Assembly: GCA_965220305.1 (NCBI GenBank)
Contig: OZ244817.1
Span: 2,728,001 to 2,792,000 of the forward strand
Length of the DNA stretch: 64,000 bases
Direction of reading: 5' to 3'
Origin: G965220305 sp965220305
GTDB lineage: Bacteria; Chloroflexota; Dehalococcoidia; Lucifugimonadales; UBA3495
Part shown: in pieces, positions 1-8,976 of the stretch
Layout of the letters: each line of letters begins with the position of its first letter
How positions within the stretch are numbered: the first letter of the stretch is position 1
Position numbers and translations under genes: made by a program
The notes under the pieces: model-generated
What the model saw: only the letters and a program-made list of their open reading frames with translations
Databases searched by the model: none
Told to the model about the DNA's origin: nothing

Positions 1-430
1 TCAGTTGCCGCATGTCAGCGGTGACAGTCGGTGTGGTGGTCCACAGGCTCATGCCCTGGCCGATTTGGGCGGGGGTGTTGGGCATAACCCGCACGATATT
101 GGCGTGCTCCAGCCCCTCTTGCAGGGTGGACATCTTGGCCCCGGCCACGATGGAGAGGGCCGCCTGGCCCGCGTCCAGTTTGCCGCCCAGTTGTTTGAAA
201 ATGACCGGCAAGTCCTGGGGCTTGACGGACAGCACCACCAGGTCGGCGTCCCGGGTCACCTTGAAGTTGTCCGGGCTGGCCTGCACCCCGTAGTGGTCGG
301 ACAAAAACTGGCATCGGTCCTCCCGGGGTTCGCCGATGCTAATCTCTTCGGGCTGGTTCAGGTTGGCCGACAGAACACCCCCCAGGATGGCTTCCGCCAT
401 TGTGCCGCCGCCGATAAACGCTAACCTCAT
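1..430 (-). CDS. proC: Pyrroline-5-carboxylate reductase, N-terminal part (cut by window edge)
   Basis: The first 143 codons of a protein that runs off the left edge. It begins MRLAFIGGGTMAEAILGGVL, the glycine-rich Rossmann NAD(P)-binding start typical of ProC, followed by DLVVLSVKPQDLP and IVRVMPNTPAQIGQGMSLW; the V-x-P-N-T-P segment is a hallmark of the family. ProC catalyses the last step of proline synthesis, NAD(P)H reduction of 1-pyrroline-5-carboxylate in the cytoplasm. The ATG at 430 is the natural start because the Rossmann strand begins three residues later. The C-terminal dimerisation domain is outside the window. Confidence 0.93.
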   Translation of the reverse strand, partial: MRLAFIGGGTMAEAILGGVLSANLNQPEEISIGEPREDRCQFLSDHYGVQASPDNFKVTRDADLVVLSVKPQDLPVIFKQLGGKLDAGQAALSIVAGAKMSTLQEGLEHANIVRVMPNTPAQIGQGMSLWTTTPTVTADMRQL

Positions 431-599
431 AATTGCCGTCACCTATTAGACGCTACTGTTCGTGGGAACCAATTGTATCACTCGAAGGTGGGTACAAGGG
501 GAAATGCGGATGGCCGGGATTCCCGCTGCCCCCGCGCCGGGGTGACGTTCCCCGTTCTGCAACTGGCAGGCTCTTTGAGGAAATGACGGATGGCCTTTA

Positions 600-1394
600 T
601 TACCCCTGCAAGCGCCTGAGTTCGGCTTCCAGGTGGCGCGCCCGCTCCTCAGCGGCCAGGCGGGCCCGGCGCTCGGCGTCACGCTCCCCCAGGGCGGCGT
701 CCCGTTCACCCAGGGCGACCAGGCGTTCCGCATCCGTTTCGTCGAAGGTCCGTAGGTAGCGCTGGGCCGCCGGATCGTACCAGCGGAGTTGCCCGTTCTC
801 CCAGCAGATGTCCAGTCCCAACGCCGGGCTATGGCCCCAGTGGTGGGTCTCGTCCTCCCGCGCGATGCCGATGGGCTGGTAAATCCCTTCAACCAGCCGG
901 TCGCCAGCCAACGGCGCCCCGTAATACTCGCCTCCCGACGGGTCAAGGCGCCAGTACTCGGGAATGGCGAAGGCCGCGTAGTCATCCCGCTTGTACGTGA
1001 TGTCGTTCTCAGCGGTGTTCTCGGAGGCGATTTCCAGCACGAAGTCCGGGGGCTTGCCCCACTGCTCGATGGAATAGCCCCGGTCGGCGATAATCCGGGC
1101 CGGGTCCACGCCAAAGGCCACCAGCAGGTCGGGAACGCGCAGGCCCCGGCGCTGGCGGAGATTCCGGCCCACCGGGACTTCGCCCAGGACGATGGTGGTT
1201 TCCGGCGCGCCCAGGTGGAGGCGCAGGGCAGCCTGGTGGCCGGGGGCGTGGAGGTAGATGGGATTCTGCATATCGCCCCTTGGGGGAAACACCGGGAATA
1301 GGCCGTCGCCCGGGTCAACGGGCGTGCGCGGGGGCGGGGTGAACCGGCCGGCCGGGCCGGTAGAGGGCTTTCGTGGTGTCGGTTTGCTGGTCAT
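600..1394 (-). CDS. Uma2 family (DUF820) endonuclease-like protein
   Basis: A 264-residue protein. The central part (VPDLLVAFGVDP, then PPDFVLEIASENTAENDITYKRDDYAAFAIPEYWRLDP) is the Uma2/DUF820 fold of the PD-(D/E)xK superfamily, with the D...ExxS-type core and the E-Y-W segment that precedes the last strand. The C-terminal 50 residues (about 215-264) are a charged coiled coil with the repeat LGERDAALGERDAERRAR. The ATG at 1394 (MTSKPTPRK) is preferred over an upstream in-frame start that would overlap the helicase gene ending at 1414. Uma2 proteins are abundant in Cyanobacteria and Chloroflexota; their biological role is not established, so no function is claimed. Confidence 0.8.
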   Translation of the reverse strand: MTSKPTPRKPSTGPAGRFTPPPRTPVDPGDGLFPVFPPRGDMQNPIYLHAPGHQAALRLHLGAPETTIVLGEVPVGRNLRQRRGLRVPDLLVAFGVDPARIIADRGYSIEQWGKPPDFVLEIASENTAENDITYKRDDYAAFAIPEYWRLDPSGGEYYGAPLAGDRLVEGIYQPIGIAREDETHHWGHSPALGLDICWENGQLRWYDPAAQRYLRTFDETDAERLVALGERDAALGERDAERRARLAAEERARHLEAELRRLQG

Positions 1395-1413
1395 GGCGAG
1401 CCTCGAAGGTAAC

Positions 1414-3198
1414 TTAATCGGGCACGTTAATTGCAATGGAATCCCGAGGTTCCCACTTCCCTTCGATTTCGTGGGTCTCATCCCCTTTTTGCCCGTGGAT
1501 CGTAATCTTCATTCCTTTTTCTGGATGGAATTCCATTAACACTCCCTTCAGGTTAACCCCTGTTTCTTTGAGGCCAGTCTCCAATTCCAACAAATAAGGC
1601 TCTATCTCGGCCAAAACTTCCGCTTTAAACTCTTCCAATATGGCTTTCTTCACTTGTCTCTCTCGCCTGAGCAGGCGTCTAAGCTGCTCGGTCATGCGAT
1701 TGAACGTAGCCATATCATCTACTTTCTTTGCACGGGCCAGATTCCCCGCTACTTCAGCTATCCGAGCTTGGATATCTTCCAATGTATTCAGGTTGGAGGG
1801 ATTGACCTCTGGCTGGCATTCGGCTAATTCTTTTCTCAGCACTTCTTTTAGTCCTTCCGGTAGAAAGTCGAGTTCGTGGGCATCAATATGGCAGAGATTA
1901 CAGACCAATTCGTGGTTGTCGCCGCAATATGCTTCTGCGCTCCACCGTTTCCACGCTCGCCACTCCCCACACCTCGGGCAGTTTTTACCAAAGGGGTTTT
2001 CGCAGAACTGGCAATTGTGGCTGGCCGCAGGCGATACTCCCTCGCAACCGGGACACCGCACCACGGGAGAGTCACCGCCGTTGTCCTTCCGACCACGGGG
2101 TTCCAAAGACCATTCTCGGTCTTCTTCCGTCCGCCCGTGCCTTTCGACGTTTCCCGCCAAGTCGAGTATCAGGCAATTGCCTCCATCAGGCTTTCGTCGC
2201 AATCCCCGCCCGACCATTTGCAAGTAGAGGGCGAGGCTTAAAGTTGGCCTAGCCAGTACCACGCAGGCGGCTTCGGGTAGATCGAACCCCTCGGTGGCAA
2301 CTTCTTTGTTTACCAGGACTTTTAACTCACCATCTGAAAACTGCTTTATCCGCTTGGCCCGCTCTTCAAGCGACGTTTCGCCAAGAATGACAGCAGCGGG
2401 AACACTGGCGTTGTTGAACACCGCAGCCAGATTGTTGGCATGTTCCACGGAAACAGCGTATACGATGGTTTGACGGTTCTCGGCACGGTCTTGCCAGAAC
2501 CGCAGAGCGCCGGCAGTCCAAATATCACGCCCCGCGTTAGCCAGTTCAATTCCTGATTCGCTGTAATCTCCCCGGTCAACATGGCCGCCAAGTATACGTT
2601 CCTCAGGGGCAGGCATCAACACCTGCGCGTTGGCAAGCCAGCCTTCCGACTGCATATCGTTGATTTGTGGGCCCAATATCAGACAATCGAACAGTTGCCT
2701 GAACGCTTGGTTTTTGGCTAATCGCCAAGGTGTGGCCGTAAGTCCAACCACCGAACCAGGCCATTGATTGATTGTGCGCTTCCAACCGGCAGCAGGCGCG
2801 TGATGCGCTTCATCTATTACCAACAAGTCTGCTGGGCTGTACTCATCCCAAACGCTCTTGTAGCGGTTACGGTTGGAGACGGTACGGTCCATGAATATGA
2901 CAACTCCGCCCATCATGGCCGGAGCAGGACCGCCGATAGGCCAGGGCAGCGTAAGCGTATTCGTAGCTCGGACACCGGCATCGTTCAACGCTCGGCAGGT
3001 CTGGTCGGCTAGTTCGGTGCGGTGGGTCAACCACGCTGCCTTACGGCCCCCATTCACCCACGCATCCAGCAATGCAGCAGCGATGCGGGTTTTCCCGCCG
3101 CCGGTGGGTAGTTGGAGCATCACCCGCGAGTTCGGGGTAGCCAAGGCGACTTGCACTTGTTCCAACAGTTTCTGTTGGTAAGGTCTGAGTTCAATCAA
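1414..3198 (-). CDS. DEAD/DEAH-box superfamily II helicase with C-terminal zinc ribbons
   Basis: A 594-residue SF2 helicase: Walker A PTGGGKT at 31-37, DEAH box (IDEAHH) at about 128-133, motif III GLTATPWR at 152-159 and motif VI QMVGRGLRR at 327-335. After the two RecA-like domains comes a cysteine-rich stretch (CPGC 382-385, CQFC 396-399, CPRC 407-410, CGDNHELVCNLC 425-436) that should bind zinc, then a helical tail of about 150 residues. The layout resembles the SSL2/RAD25-like helicases found near DNA-repair or defence genes, but no partner nuclease or methylase lies beside it. The start codon is TTG at 3198, directly in front of the Q-motif-like IELRPYQQ. Confidence 0.85.
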   Translation of the reverse strand: MIELRPYQQKLLEQVQVALATPNSRVMLQLPTGGGKTRIAAALLDAWVNGGRKAAWLTHRTELADQTCRALNDAGVRATNTLTLPWPIGGPAPAMMGGVVIFMDRTVSNRNRYKSVWDEYSPADLLVIDEAHHAPAAGWKRTINQWPGSVVGLTATPWRLAKNQAFRQLFDCLILGPQINDMQSEGWLANAQVLMPAPEERILGGHVDRGDYSESGIELANAGRDIWTAGALRFWQDRAENRQTIVYAVSVEHANNLAAVFNNASVPAAVILGETSLEERAKRIKQFSDGELKVLVNKEVATEGFDLPEAACVVLARPTLSLALYLQMVGRGLRRKPDGGNCLILDLAGNVERHGRTEEDREWSLEPRGRKDNGGDSPVVRCPGCEGVSPAASHNCQFCENPFGKNCPRCGEWRAWKRWSAEAYCGDNHELVCNLCHIDAHELDFLPEGLKEVLRKELAECQPEVNPSNLNTLEDIQARIAEVAGNLARAKKVDDMATFNRMTEQLRRLLRRERQVKKAILEEFKAEVLAEIEPYLLELETGLKETGVNLKGVLMEFHPEKGMKITIHGQKGDETHEIEGKWEPRDSIAINVPD

Positions 3199-3225
3199 GG
3201 GCTATTGCTCACTTCTGTGACTAGA

Positions 3226-3268
3226 GATGACGGGATTTCTGGATTCCCGCTTTCGCGGGAAAGACGGG
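3226..3268. repeat. Dispersed palindromic repeat (dRS3-like)
   Basis: In the gap between pdxA and the helicase gene, the palindrome ATTCCCGCTTTCGCGGGAAA sits at 3243-3262. It belongs to a dispersed family also seen near 10129, 32437, 34352 and 39911. A second shared word, ATGCGATTGCCC, follows at 3283-3294 and recurs near 28960 and, reversed, at 39743-39754. Confidence 0.6.
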
Positions 3269-3309
3269 TGCAGTCCATCCAAATGCGATTGCCCGGTAGC
3301 TATCCCGCC

Positions 3310-4326
3310 CTAAAAATCGGCCAGGCCGTTGCCCTGGGCCAGGGCTACCGCCAGCCGGATGGACTCCAACATGCTGACGTGCTCGGCGATTCCCTTCCCG
3401 GCGATGTCGAAGGCGGTGCCGTGGTCCACCGAGGTACGGACGAAGGGCAGGCCCAGGTTGGCGGTGATGCTCTCCTCAAAGCCGTAGACCTTTACCGGAA
3501 TATGGCCCTGGTCGTGGAACATTGCCAGAACGGCGTCGTAGCGGCCCTGGATGGCCTGGTGAAAGACGCTGTCCGCCGGTACGGGGCCGGTGGCGTCGAT
3601 GCCCCGCTCCCGGGCGGCGTTGACCGCCGGGGCTATCTCCTCTGCTTCCTCGTGGCCCAGCAGACCGCCATCGCTGTTGTGGGGGTTCAGGGCCGCCACG
3701 CCGATGCGAGGGCTGGGGAAGCCCCACTTGACAAAGCTATCGTAAGTTATCTGCAAAAAATCGAGGATCCGCTCCTGCTTCACATAATCGCAGGCTACCC
3801 GCAGGGAGCGGTGGGTGGTCAGGTGGACAACCCGCAGGTTTTTGGCCAGCAGCATGGTGGGCACCGCCGGAGCGCCCGTCAATTCCTGGAGCAATTCGGT
3901 ATGGCCGATGGACTCGTACCCGGCCATACTGGCGGCTTCCTTGTTCAGGGGGGCGGTGGCCATGCCATCGACGATTCCGGCCAGGCACAGTTGGCCAGCC
4001 TTGGATACCCACTCCATGGACGCCTTGCCGCAGGCGACGCTGAGCTGGCCCACGGTAATGTCCTCCGGGTTGAGGTTGTGGATATCCACCACGTCCACCA
4101 CGGAAGCGTCGACTCCGGCGGCGGTGGGGTCGTTGGTCTCGTTGATGGTCAGGGGCAGTCCCGTCAGCCGGACCGCCTGCCGCATGGCGTAGGTATTGCC
4201 CACCACCAGGGGACGGCAGGAGGCGTAAACCCGGGGGTCGGCCAGGGCCTTGACCACAACTTCCGGGCCGATGCCGCAGGGGTCTCCCATAGTTATGGCG
4301 ATGGTCGGTTTTTCCGTATCTACCAT
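3310..4326 (-). CDS. pdxA: 4-hydroxythreonine-4-phosphate dehydrogenase (PdxA family)
   Basis: 338 residues, the normal PdxA length. It begins with the family signature ITMGDPCGIGPEV (11-23); the metal-binding histidines can be seen in SIGHTELLQELTG (H142), in MFHDQGHIPVK and in TSVDHGTAFDIAGKG near residue 285. PdxA oxidises 4-phosphohydroxy-L-threonine in the DXP-dependent branch of pyridoxal phosphate synthesis. The related PdxA2 enzymes act on phospho-threonate or phospho-erythronate; no pdxJ or sugar-acid kinase is nearby, so the physiological substrate is not settled by context. Confidence 0.9.
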   Translation of the reverse strand: MVDTEKPTIAITMGDPCGIGPEVVVKALADPRVYASCRPLVVGNTYAMRQAVRLTGLPLTINETNDPTAAGVDASVVDVVDIHNLNPEDITVGQLSVACGKASMEWVSKAGQLCLAGIVDGMATAPLNKEAASMAGYESIGHTELLQELTGAPAVPTMLLAKNLRVVHLTTHRSLRVACDYVKQERILDFLQITYDSFVKWGFPSPRIGVAALNPHNSDGGLLGHEEAEEIAPAVNAARERGIDATGPVPADSVFHQAIQGRYDAVLAMFHDQGHIPVKVYGFEESITANLGLPFVRTSVDHGTAFDIAGKGIAEHVSMLESIRLAVALAQGNGLADF

Positions 4327-4429
4327 GCTAATGCACCTCCTGGATGATAAGCTTACTTCGGCTTTGTAACGGAAAGAATGAATGGCAGAGATTATGCCAT
4401 GGCGGACAGTGTTATCACTCTTGATGGGA

Positions 4430-4804
4430 TTAGGTCGCGGGCATCAGTCCCAAAGCAATTTGCAGTCGTAGGTCTATGTCATTCATCAAACGGCCCTCCA
4501 ATTCTCCCAACTGGCGCAGCACCAGGCTCTTGTGGAGTAAGGCCAGTTTGTGCGTCCGAAACACCGAGCGGAATCTGAGTCCTGTCCTGGCAAAATCGAC
4601 GTGTCTCATTTCTAGGACGAAATCAGTTGGTAATAGTTCGTTTGGCACTGACGACGATATGAAAAGACAAAGGACATCGTCTAGTCTGGGTATAAGTGCA
4701 GCTGGCGTAACTACCAGCGCCGGGCGGACTTTCGTGGAGGTCAAGTCGGTAAATGGGTAACGAACCAGGACTACGCTGCCTCTCCTTACGACCGGGAGGG
4801 CCAC
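4430..4804 (-). CDS. Type II toxin, MazF/PemK family
   Basis: 124 residues with the MazF/PemK start VVRRGSVVLVRYPFTDLTSTKVRPALVVTP (residues 5-34), in which the R-G-x-V / P-F-T-D / K-x-R-P-A motifs line the RNA-binding groove of these ribosome-independent mRNA interferases. Its 5' end overlaps the upstream antitoxin-like gene by 19 bp, the usual sign of translational coupling in toxin-antitoxin pairs. The C-terminal helix (LVLRQLGELEGRLMNDIDLRLQ) is intact, so it may be functional. Confidence 0.85.
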   Translation of the reverse strand: MALPVVRRGSVVLVRYPFTDLTSTKVRPALVVTPAALIPRLDDVLCLFISSSVPNELLPTDFVLEMRHVDFARTGLRFRSVFRTHKLALLHKSLVLRQLGELEGRLMNDIDLRLQIALGLMPAT

Positions 4805-5037
4805 TGCACCGCCCTGCCATCTTCGGCGGAATAGAAGTCTTCTTCGGGGGCATTCAGCCAGTCGAAACTCCCCGAGTCTTCCACGAGCCTGGTCAATTCT
4901 TCAGGGGAGATGTCGTCGGTAAGTAGCCGGAACCTGGACAAGCCGCGCCGGGCGAAGATGAACATAGCGAAGGTTTCCACCTCCGACTGCTCCTCCGGCG
5001 TAAGTTCTTCGAGTAGTTTCGCCAGGCGACCCTTCAT
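4786..5037 (-). CDS. Antitoxin-like protein partnered with the MazF-type toxin (DUF2281-like)
   Basis: 83 residues from the ATG at 5037 (MKGRLAKLLEELTPEEQSEVETFAMFIFARR), the helical start typical of DUF2281-type antitoxins, followed by an acidic tail (FDWLNAPEEDFYSAEDGRAVQW) suited to wrapping a basic toxin surface. It ends 19 bp inside the mazF-like gene. A longer reading upstream of the ATG at 5037 exists but adds 19 unlike residues (ending GGGQT), so the shorter start is preferred. A possible -10 (TACAAT on the minus strand) lies just upstream near 5070. Confidence 0.75.
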   Translation of the reverse strand: MKGRLAKLLEELTPEEQSEVETFAMFIFARRGLSRFRLLTDDISPEELTRLVEDSGSFDWLNAPEEDFYSAEDGRAVQWPSRS

Positions 5038-5090
5038 GGTTTGACCACCACCCCACGATACTAGGAGGATTGTAGCACACTTGGGCGCAG

Positions 5091-5126
5091 ACAAAGAAAG
5101 CCCCCAACCGTTAACGGCTGGGGGCT
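5091..5126 (-). terminator. Intrinsic terminator downstream of nrdJ
   Basis: On the minus strand AGCCCCCAGCCG, loop TTAA, and CGGTTGGGGGCT form a hairpin with one mismatch, followed by a T-rich tail TTTCTTTG. It lies 45 bp past the nrdJ stop and just before the antitoxin gene, separating the two units. Confidence 0.8.
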
Positions 5127-5170
5127 TCGAGCGCAGTTGCGGGAGTTTGAGACTGGGTTAGCGGCTGCCC

Positions 5171-7573
5171 CTACTCACACTTGTTCCAGCCGCAGGTTGG
5201 GTCGATACAGCTCATGCAGCCCTCTTGGAACACCACCGGGGCGTTGCAGTCCGGGCAGCGGCGGGTCTGATAGCCGCCGTTCACCGGCACCGGCTCGGGG
5301 GTAAAGGCGAACTGCAGGGGTTGGCTGGCCGCCGCTTCGGGCGATTGCCCCTGCCGAGTCTGCCGCTCCAATACCAGGGCCACCGCGTCGGGGCTGGAAC
5401 GCACCAGAGTCCCGTCGTCCCAGGCCGGGCAGCAGGTGATTCCCCGCAGGTGCCCGATGACCGCCTGCGGGTCGATGCCCGAGCGCAGGGCCAGGGACAC
5501 CAGCCGGGAGATTGCCTCCAGGTGGGCCGAGTCGCAGCCGCCGGCCTTGCCCAGCGCGCTGAACAACTCGAAAGGCCCCCCCGTCTCCTCGTCAAAGTTG
5601 ATGGTGATGTACATGTTGCCGTGTCCGGTGCGTACCCGCTCGGTGACGCCTTGTATCCGGCGGGGCCGCTCCCGGGGAGCCAGGTGGGCCGCCCCTTGGG
5701 CCTCTTCTTCCGAGGACTGGCTGCCTGTTTCGCCGGTGCTCAGCACCTGCTCCGCCTTGCTGCCGTCCCGGTACACGGTAATCCCTTTGCAGCCCGTTTC
5801 GTAGGCCAGCATGTAGGCGCTGGCGATGTCCTCCATGGTGGCGTGGTGAGGGAAGTTGATGGTCTTGGACACCGAGTTGTCGGTGTGGCTCTGGAAGGCC
5901 GCCTGGGTTCGCACGTGCCACTCCGGGCTGATGTCGTGGGAGGTGCGGAAAACGTCCTTAACCCACTGGGGCACAGCCTGCCCCGCACTTGATGCGGGAT
6001 CCAACCCCTCCAGGCTGCCCGTCTCGGCCAGTTGCTCCATCAGCTCCGGCGAGTAGAACCCCTCGTGGCGGGCCACTGCCTCGAAGTAGGGGTTGCCCTC
6101 CACCAACCGGGTGTTGTCCATGACGTTGCGGACGTAGGAGAGGGCGAACAGGGGCTCGATGCCGCTGGAAGCCCCGGCGATGATGCTGATGGTGCCCGTG
6201 GGGGCGATGGTCACCGGGGCCGAGTTGCGCATCAGCCGGTAGTTGTCGGGCTGGCTGTAGATGCTGCCCTCCCACACCGGGAAGGCTCCCCGCTTCTCGG
6301 CCAGTCGGACGGAGGCCCTGTAGGACTCCTCCTGAATGAACTCCATGACCTCTTCGGCCAGCCCCAGAGCTTCCTCCGAGTCGTAGCGGATGCCCAACTC
6401 CACCAGCAGGTCGGACCAGCCCATGACGCCGACGCCGATGCGCCGGGTGTTGCGGCTCATCTCGGCGATTTCCGGGATGGGGTAATTGTTCATGTCGATG
6501 ACGTTGTCCAGCAGGTGGACCGCCGTGTCCACCACCCGGGCCAGTTGGTCCCAGTTGACGGAGACTTTCTCCGGGCCGTGGTAGACCGTGCGGGCCAGGT
6601 TGATGGAGCCCAGGTTGCACGACTCGTAGGGCAAAAGCGGTTGTTCGCCGCACGGATTTGTGCTTTCAATTTCCCCCAACTGGGGGTTGGGGTTGTCGTC
6701 GTTGATGCGGTCCAGAAAGACGATGCCCGGGTCGCCGGTCTTCCAGGCCAGCTCGGCCATGAGGTCGAACACTTCCCGGGCGTTTAGCTGCCCGATGTAT
6801 TGGCCGGTGCGGGGGTTTATCAGCTCGTAGTCCTCGCCCCGCTTGACCTTCTCCATGAATTCCTGGTTCACGGCCACCGAGATATTGAAGTTGTTCAAGC
6901 GCTGGCCGTCTTCCTTGGAGCGGATGAACTTGAGGATGTCCGGGTGAGTCACGTTGAGGATGCCCATGTTGGCTCCTCGGCGGGTGCCGCCCTGCTTCAC
7001 CACGTCGGTGGCGGCGTCGAAGGCGTTGATGAAGCTAACCGGACCCGAGGCCACGCCGCCGGTGGAGCCAACTACGTCACCCTCCGGGCGGAGGCGGGAA
7101 AAGGAAAAGCCGGTGCCGCCGCCGCTCTTGTGAATCAGCGCCGTCTCCTTGACCCGGGAAAATATGGAGTCCAGGGAGTCGTCCACCGGCAGGACGAAGC
7201 AGGCCGAGAGCTGTTGCAACTCCCTGCCGGCGTTCATCAGGGTGGGAGAGTTGGGCAGGAACTCCAACCGGCGCATCACCTGGTAGAACTCCTCCTCGGT
7301 GGCTGCCATCTCCTGGGGAGAATCGTTGTAGTTCAAGTCGGCCTGGGCGAGATTGTTCGCCACCCGGCGGAACATCCCGTCCGGTTCTTCCAGCACCTTG
7401 CCCTGCCGGTCTTTGGACAGATAGCGTCGCTGCAGCACCACACGGGAGTTTTCGGTCAAGTCCGGGGAGCGCTGGTTAATTTGCTGGGCGATTCCAGCTA
7501 CCTGCAACGCATCCTTGATGCGTTTCCGGACCTCGTCGCTGGATGCTCTTGGACCCCCTTGTACTGCATTCAT
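5171..7573 (-). CDS. nrdJ: Adenosylcobalamin-dependent (class II) ribonucleoside-diphosphate reductase
   Basis: 800 residues. Family hallmarks are clear: SPTLMNAGRELQQLSACFVLPVDDSLDSIF with the substrate-site cysteine, TGFSFSRLRPEG and KQGGTRRGANMG in the middle, the active-site N-P-C-G-E-Q with SCNLGSINLA, and IAPTGTISIIAG. The last 25 residues are a zinc-finger-like tail (CPDCNAPV...CMSC...CGWNKCE) that carries the reducing cysteines in many NrdJ proteins. It makes deoxynucleotides with an adenosylcobalamin-generated thiyl radical, independently of oxygen. NrdR is encoded 1.7 kb upstream on the same strand, though no clear palindrome like those at nrdR was seen in front of this gene. Confidence 0.95.
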   Translation of the reverse strand: MNAVQGGPRASSDEVRKRIKDALQVAGIAQQINQRSPDLTENSRVVLQRRYLSKDRQGKVLEEPDGMFRRVANNLAQADLNYNDSPQEMAATEEEFYQVMRRLEFLPNSPTLMNAGRELQQLSACFVLPVDDSLDSIFSRVKETALIHKSGGGTGFSFSRLRPEGDVVGSTGGVASGPVSFINAFDAATDVVKQGGTRRGANMGILNVTHPDILKFIRSKEDGQRLNNFNISVAVNQEFMEKVKRGEDYELINPRTGQYIGQLNAREVFDLMAELAWKTGDPGIVFLDRINDDNPNPQLGEIESTNPCGEQPLLPYESCNLGSINLARTVYHGPEKVSVNWDQLARVVDTAVHLLDNVIDMNNYPIPEIAEMSRNTRRIGVGVMGWSDLLVELGIRYDSEEALGLAEEVMEFIQEESYRASVRLAEKRGAFPVWEGSIYSQPDNYRLMRNSAPVTIAPTGTISIIAGASSGIEPLFALSYVRNVMDNTRLVEGNPYFEAVARHEGFYSPELMEQLAETGSLEGLDPASSAGQAVPQWVKDVFRTSHDISPEWHVRTQAAFQSHTDNSVSKTINFPHHATMEDIASAYMLAYETGCKGITVYRDGSKAEQVLSTGETGSQSSEEEAQGAAHLAPRERPRRIQGVTERVRTGHGNMYITINFDEETGGPFELFSALGKAGGCDSAHLEAISRLVSLALRSGIDPQAVIGHLRGITCCPAWDDGTLVRSSPDAVALVLERQTRQGQSPEAAASQPLQFAFTPEPVPVNGGYQTRRCPDCNAPVVFQEGCMSCIDPTCGWNKCE

Positions 7574-7887
7574 GGCAATTCTACGAAGCTATACCGCTTC
7601 CCTCCCTCATTTAAGATGGTTGCCCCGGGCTTCAACCGCCCGGGGCCCGATTGCTGGTACAGTAGGCTCTCCAATGAGAATAGTATTTTGCGGCAATGCC
7701 CCTACTGTGGGATTGCTAGAGAATCCCGGCAACTGGTGAAAAAGCGTCTCTACGTGGTTTTGGAGGAGGGTAGCCCTTACCGGGCCACCTGTGGGTAACT
7801 ACGAGGTTCCGGCCTGGCCCTCAGCCAGCCCGAAGACGTCACCAAAGCCTGAAACTGGGCCGCCGCCCTATACCACCTCTCCTCCCG
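7574..7887. other. Intergenic gap with a GC-rich hairpin upstream of nrdJ
   Basis: 314 bp without a convincing gene. A perfect 9-bp inverted repeat (GCCCCGGGC, loop TTCAACC, GCCCGGGGC) lies at about 7622-7646, some 50 bp upstream of the nrdJ start, where it would fall in the mRNA leader. No cobalamin-riboswitch signature was found here, in contrast to the transporter operon at 20.1 kb. Confidence 0.5.
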
Positions 7888-8340
7888 TTAATTCAGGCCG
7901 ACCATCGGCTCCATCGGTTGGCGCTGCATCTGCCTGACCTTGTTATCCAGGGCCAGGTCAAGATAAACGTCCCGATAGAAGTAAAAGACGGGCACCGGGC
8001 GGGACTTGCCCAGGGCCCACGCCAGGGCCTTCTTGAAGGGCCCACTGGAGAGCAACCGTAGAAGGCCCTCTGCCGGGCCGCCGCAGGTCTGGTAAATGGC
8101 CCCGTAGGATACCCGGGAGTCCATATCCGACAAAGCCTTTATTACCGCGTCGGCCAGGTCCTTAAAAACTCCGTGGGCCAGGGGATAGGCGGACTGGAGC
8201 TCGATACCCAGGTTGTCGGGAGCCGTTTGGCAAGATACAACCGCAAAGTCCTGCCCAAGAATGTGGACTAGCTGGTCCTCGAAACCAATGGGCGCTGGCT
8301 GGCAATATACCTGAACCAGATATGTAAACCTTCCGTCCAA
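7888..8340 (-). CDS. Hypothetical protein, 150 residues
   Basis: Not recognised. A TTG at 8340 is chosen because AAGGAG lies 6-11 bp upstream and because the extra 39 residues of the longer reading (arginine/proline-rich) look non-coding. The product (from about residue 4, RFTYLVQVYCQPAPIGFEDQLVHILG) has a mixed alpha/beta pattern, no signal peptide, no membrane segment, and ends QMQRQPMEPMVGLN. It could be cytoplasmic. The reading frame is open with normal codon bias, but there is no family evidence. Confidence 0.5.
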   Translation of the reverse strand: MDGRFTYLVQVYCQPAPIGFEDQLVHILGQDFAVVSCQTAPDNLGIELQSAYPLAHGVFKDLADAVIKALSDMDSRVSYGAIYQTCGGPAEGLLRLLSSGPFKKALAWALGKSRPVPVFYFYRDVYLDLALDNKVRQMQRQPMEPMVGLN

Positions 8341-8567
8341 CTTTGCTCCTTCTTGTTCGCTTGGCGATGCTAGTCGAGACCGGGGCCACGGTTTCCTGGG
8401 CCGGAAGGCCCGTCCGAAGGGAACGAGGCCAGGTTGACTAGCCGTGCCCGGAAACAAGCGTATGGTTTGAATTATGGTTGGCGCTGGCCCCGTCGCCGCT
8501 TAATATGACGCCGGGGCATAAATACGTTAGAGCACAATCCCGTGATGGTACAACCACCAACGGTCAG

Positions 8568-8939
8568 TTACCCGGGTCCGGCGGCCTGCTGCCGCTCCCA
8601 CTGCTCCAACACCCTTTCCGCCTGTTTTCGCTGGGCCGGTGTCAGGGCCCCGGAGACCCGCTCCAAGTCCGAGCCGATTTCCGAGTGCAATTCCCACTTG
8701 CGCCGAAGCTCCCGTTCCAGTTGCTCCACCAGCATCCGGGTTTCCTGGGCGATGCTGCCGGGAGCCTCGGTAGCCACGGCCACCGGGCCGGTCATAATCG
8801 GTGTTTGGGCTCCGCTTTCCTCCTCCTCCACCTGTTGACGCAGCAACTCGCATTGCTGCTTCAGTTCCACCGCCTCCCACTCGGCCCGCTTGTGGCTTTT
8901 CCACAGAGCAATGTATTCCGGAGAGTGGTTGATATTCAC
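8568..8939 (-). CDS. Hypothetical coiled-coil protein
   Basis: 123 residues from a GTG start at 8939 with GAGGAG upstream. Two helical, heptad-like stretches (SHKRAEWEAVELKQQCELLRQQ at the N-terminus and ETRMLVEQLERELRRKWELHSEIGSDLERV in the middle) are separated by a small proline/alanine-rich linker. No known domain. It follows the 79-residue gene below nrdR by 37 bp, so nrdR and both small genes may form one transcript. Confidence 0.55.
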   Translation of the reverse strand: MNINHSPEYIALWKSHKRAEWEAVELKQQCELLRQQVEEEESGAQTPIMTGPVAVATEAPGSIAQETRMLVEQLERELRRKWELHSEIGSDLERVSGALTPAQRKQAERVLEQWERQQAAGPG

Positions 8940-8976
8940 GGCTTGCTCCTCTAATCGATGAACTACCCCTCTGGGG

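Noticed and set aside
446..1318. 290-residue frame overlapping the Uma2 gene on the same strand
   Set aside because: It is a frame-shifted reading of the Uma2 gene, rich in Arg/Pro/Ser/Thr, without a recognisable domain.
3112..4347. A 411-residue plus-strand frame over pdxA
   Set aside because: Shadow of a certain pdxA gene; composition is the His/Gln/Val-rich pattern of antisense GC-rich frames.
6800..7798. Long plus-strand frame over the start of nrdJ
   Set aside because: Antisense shadow of nrdJ with no family signature.
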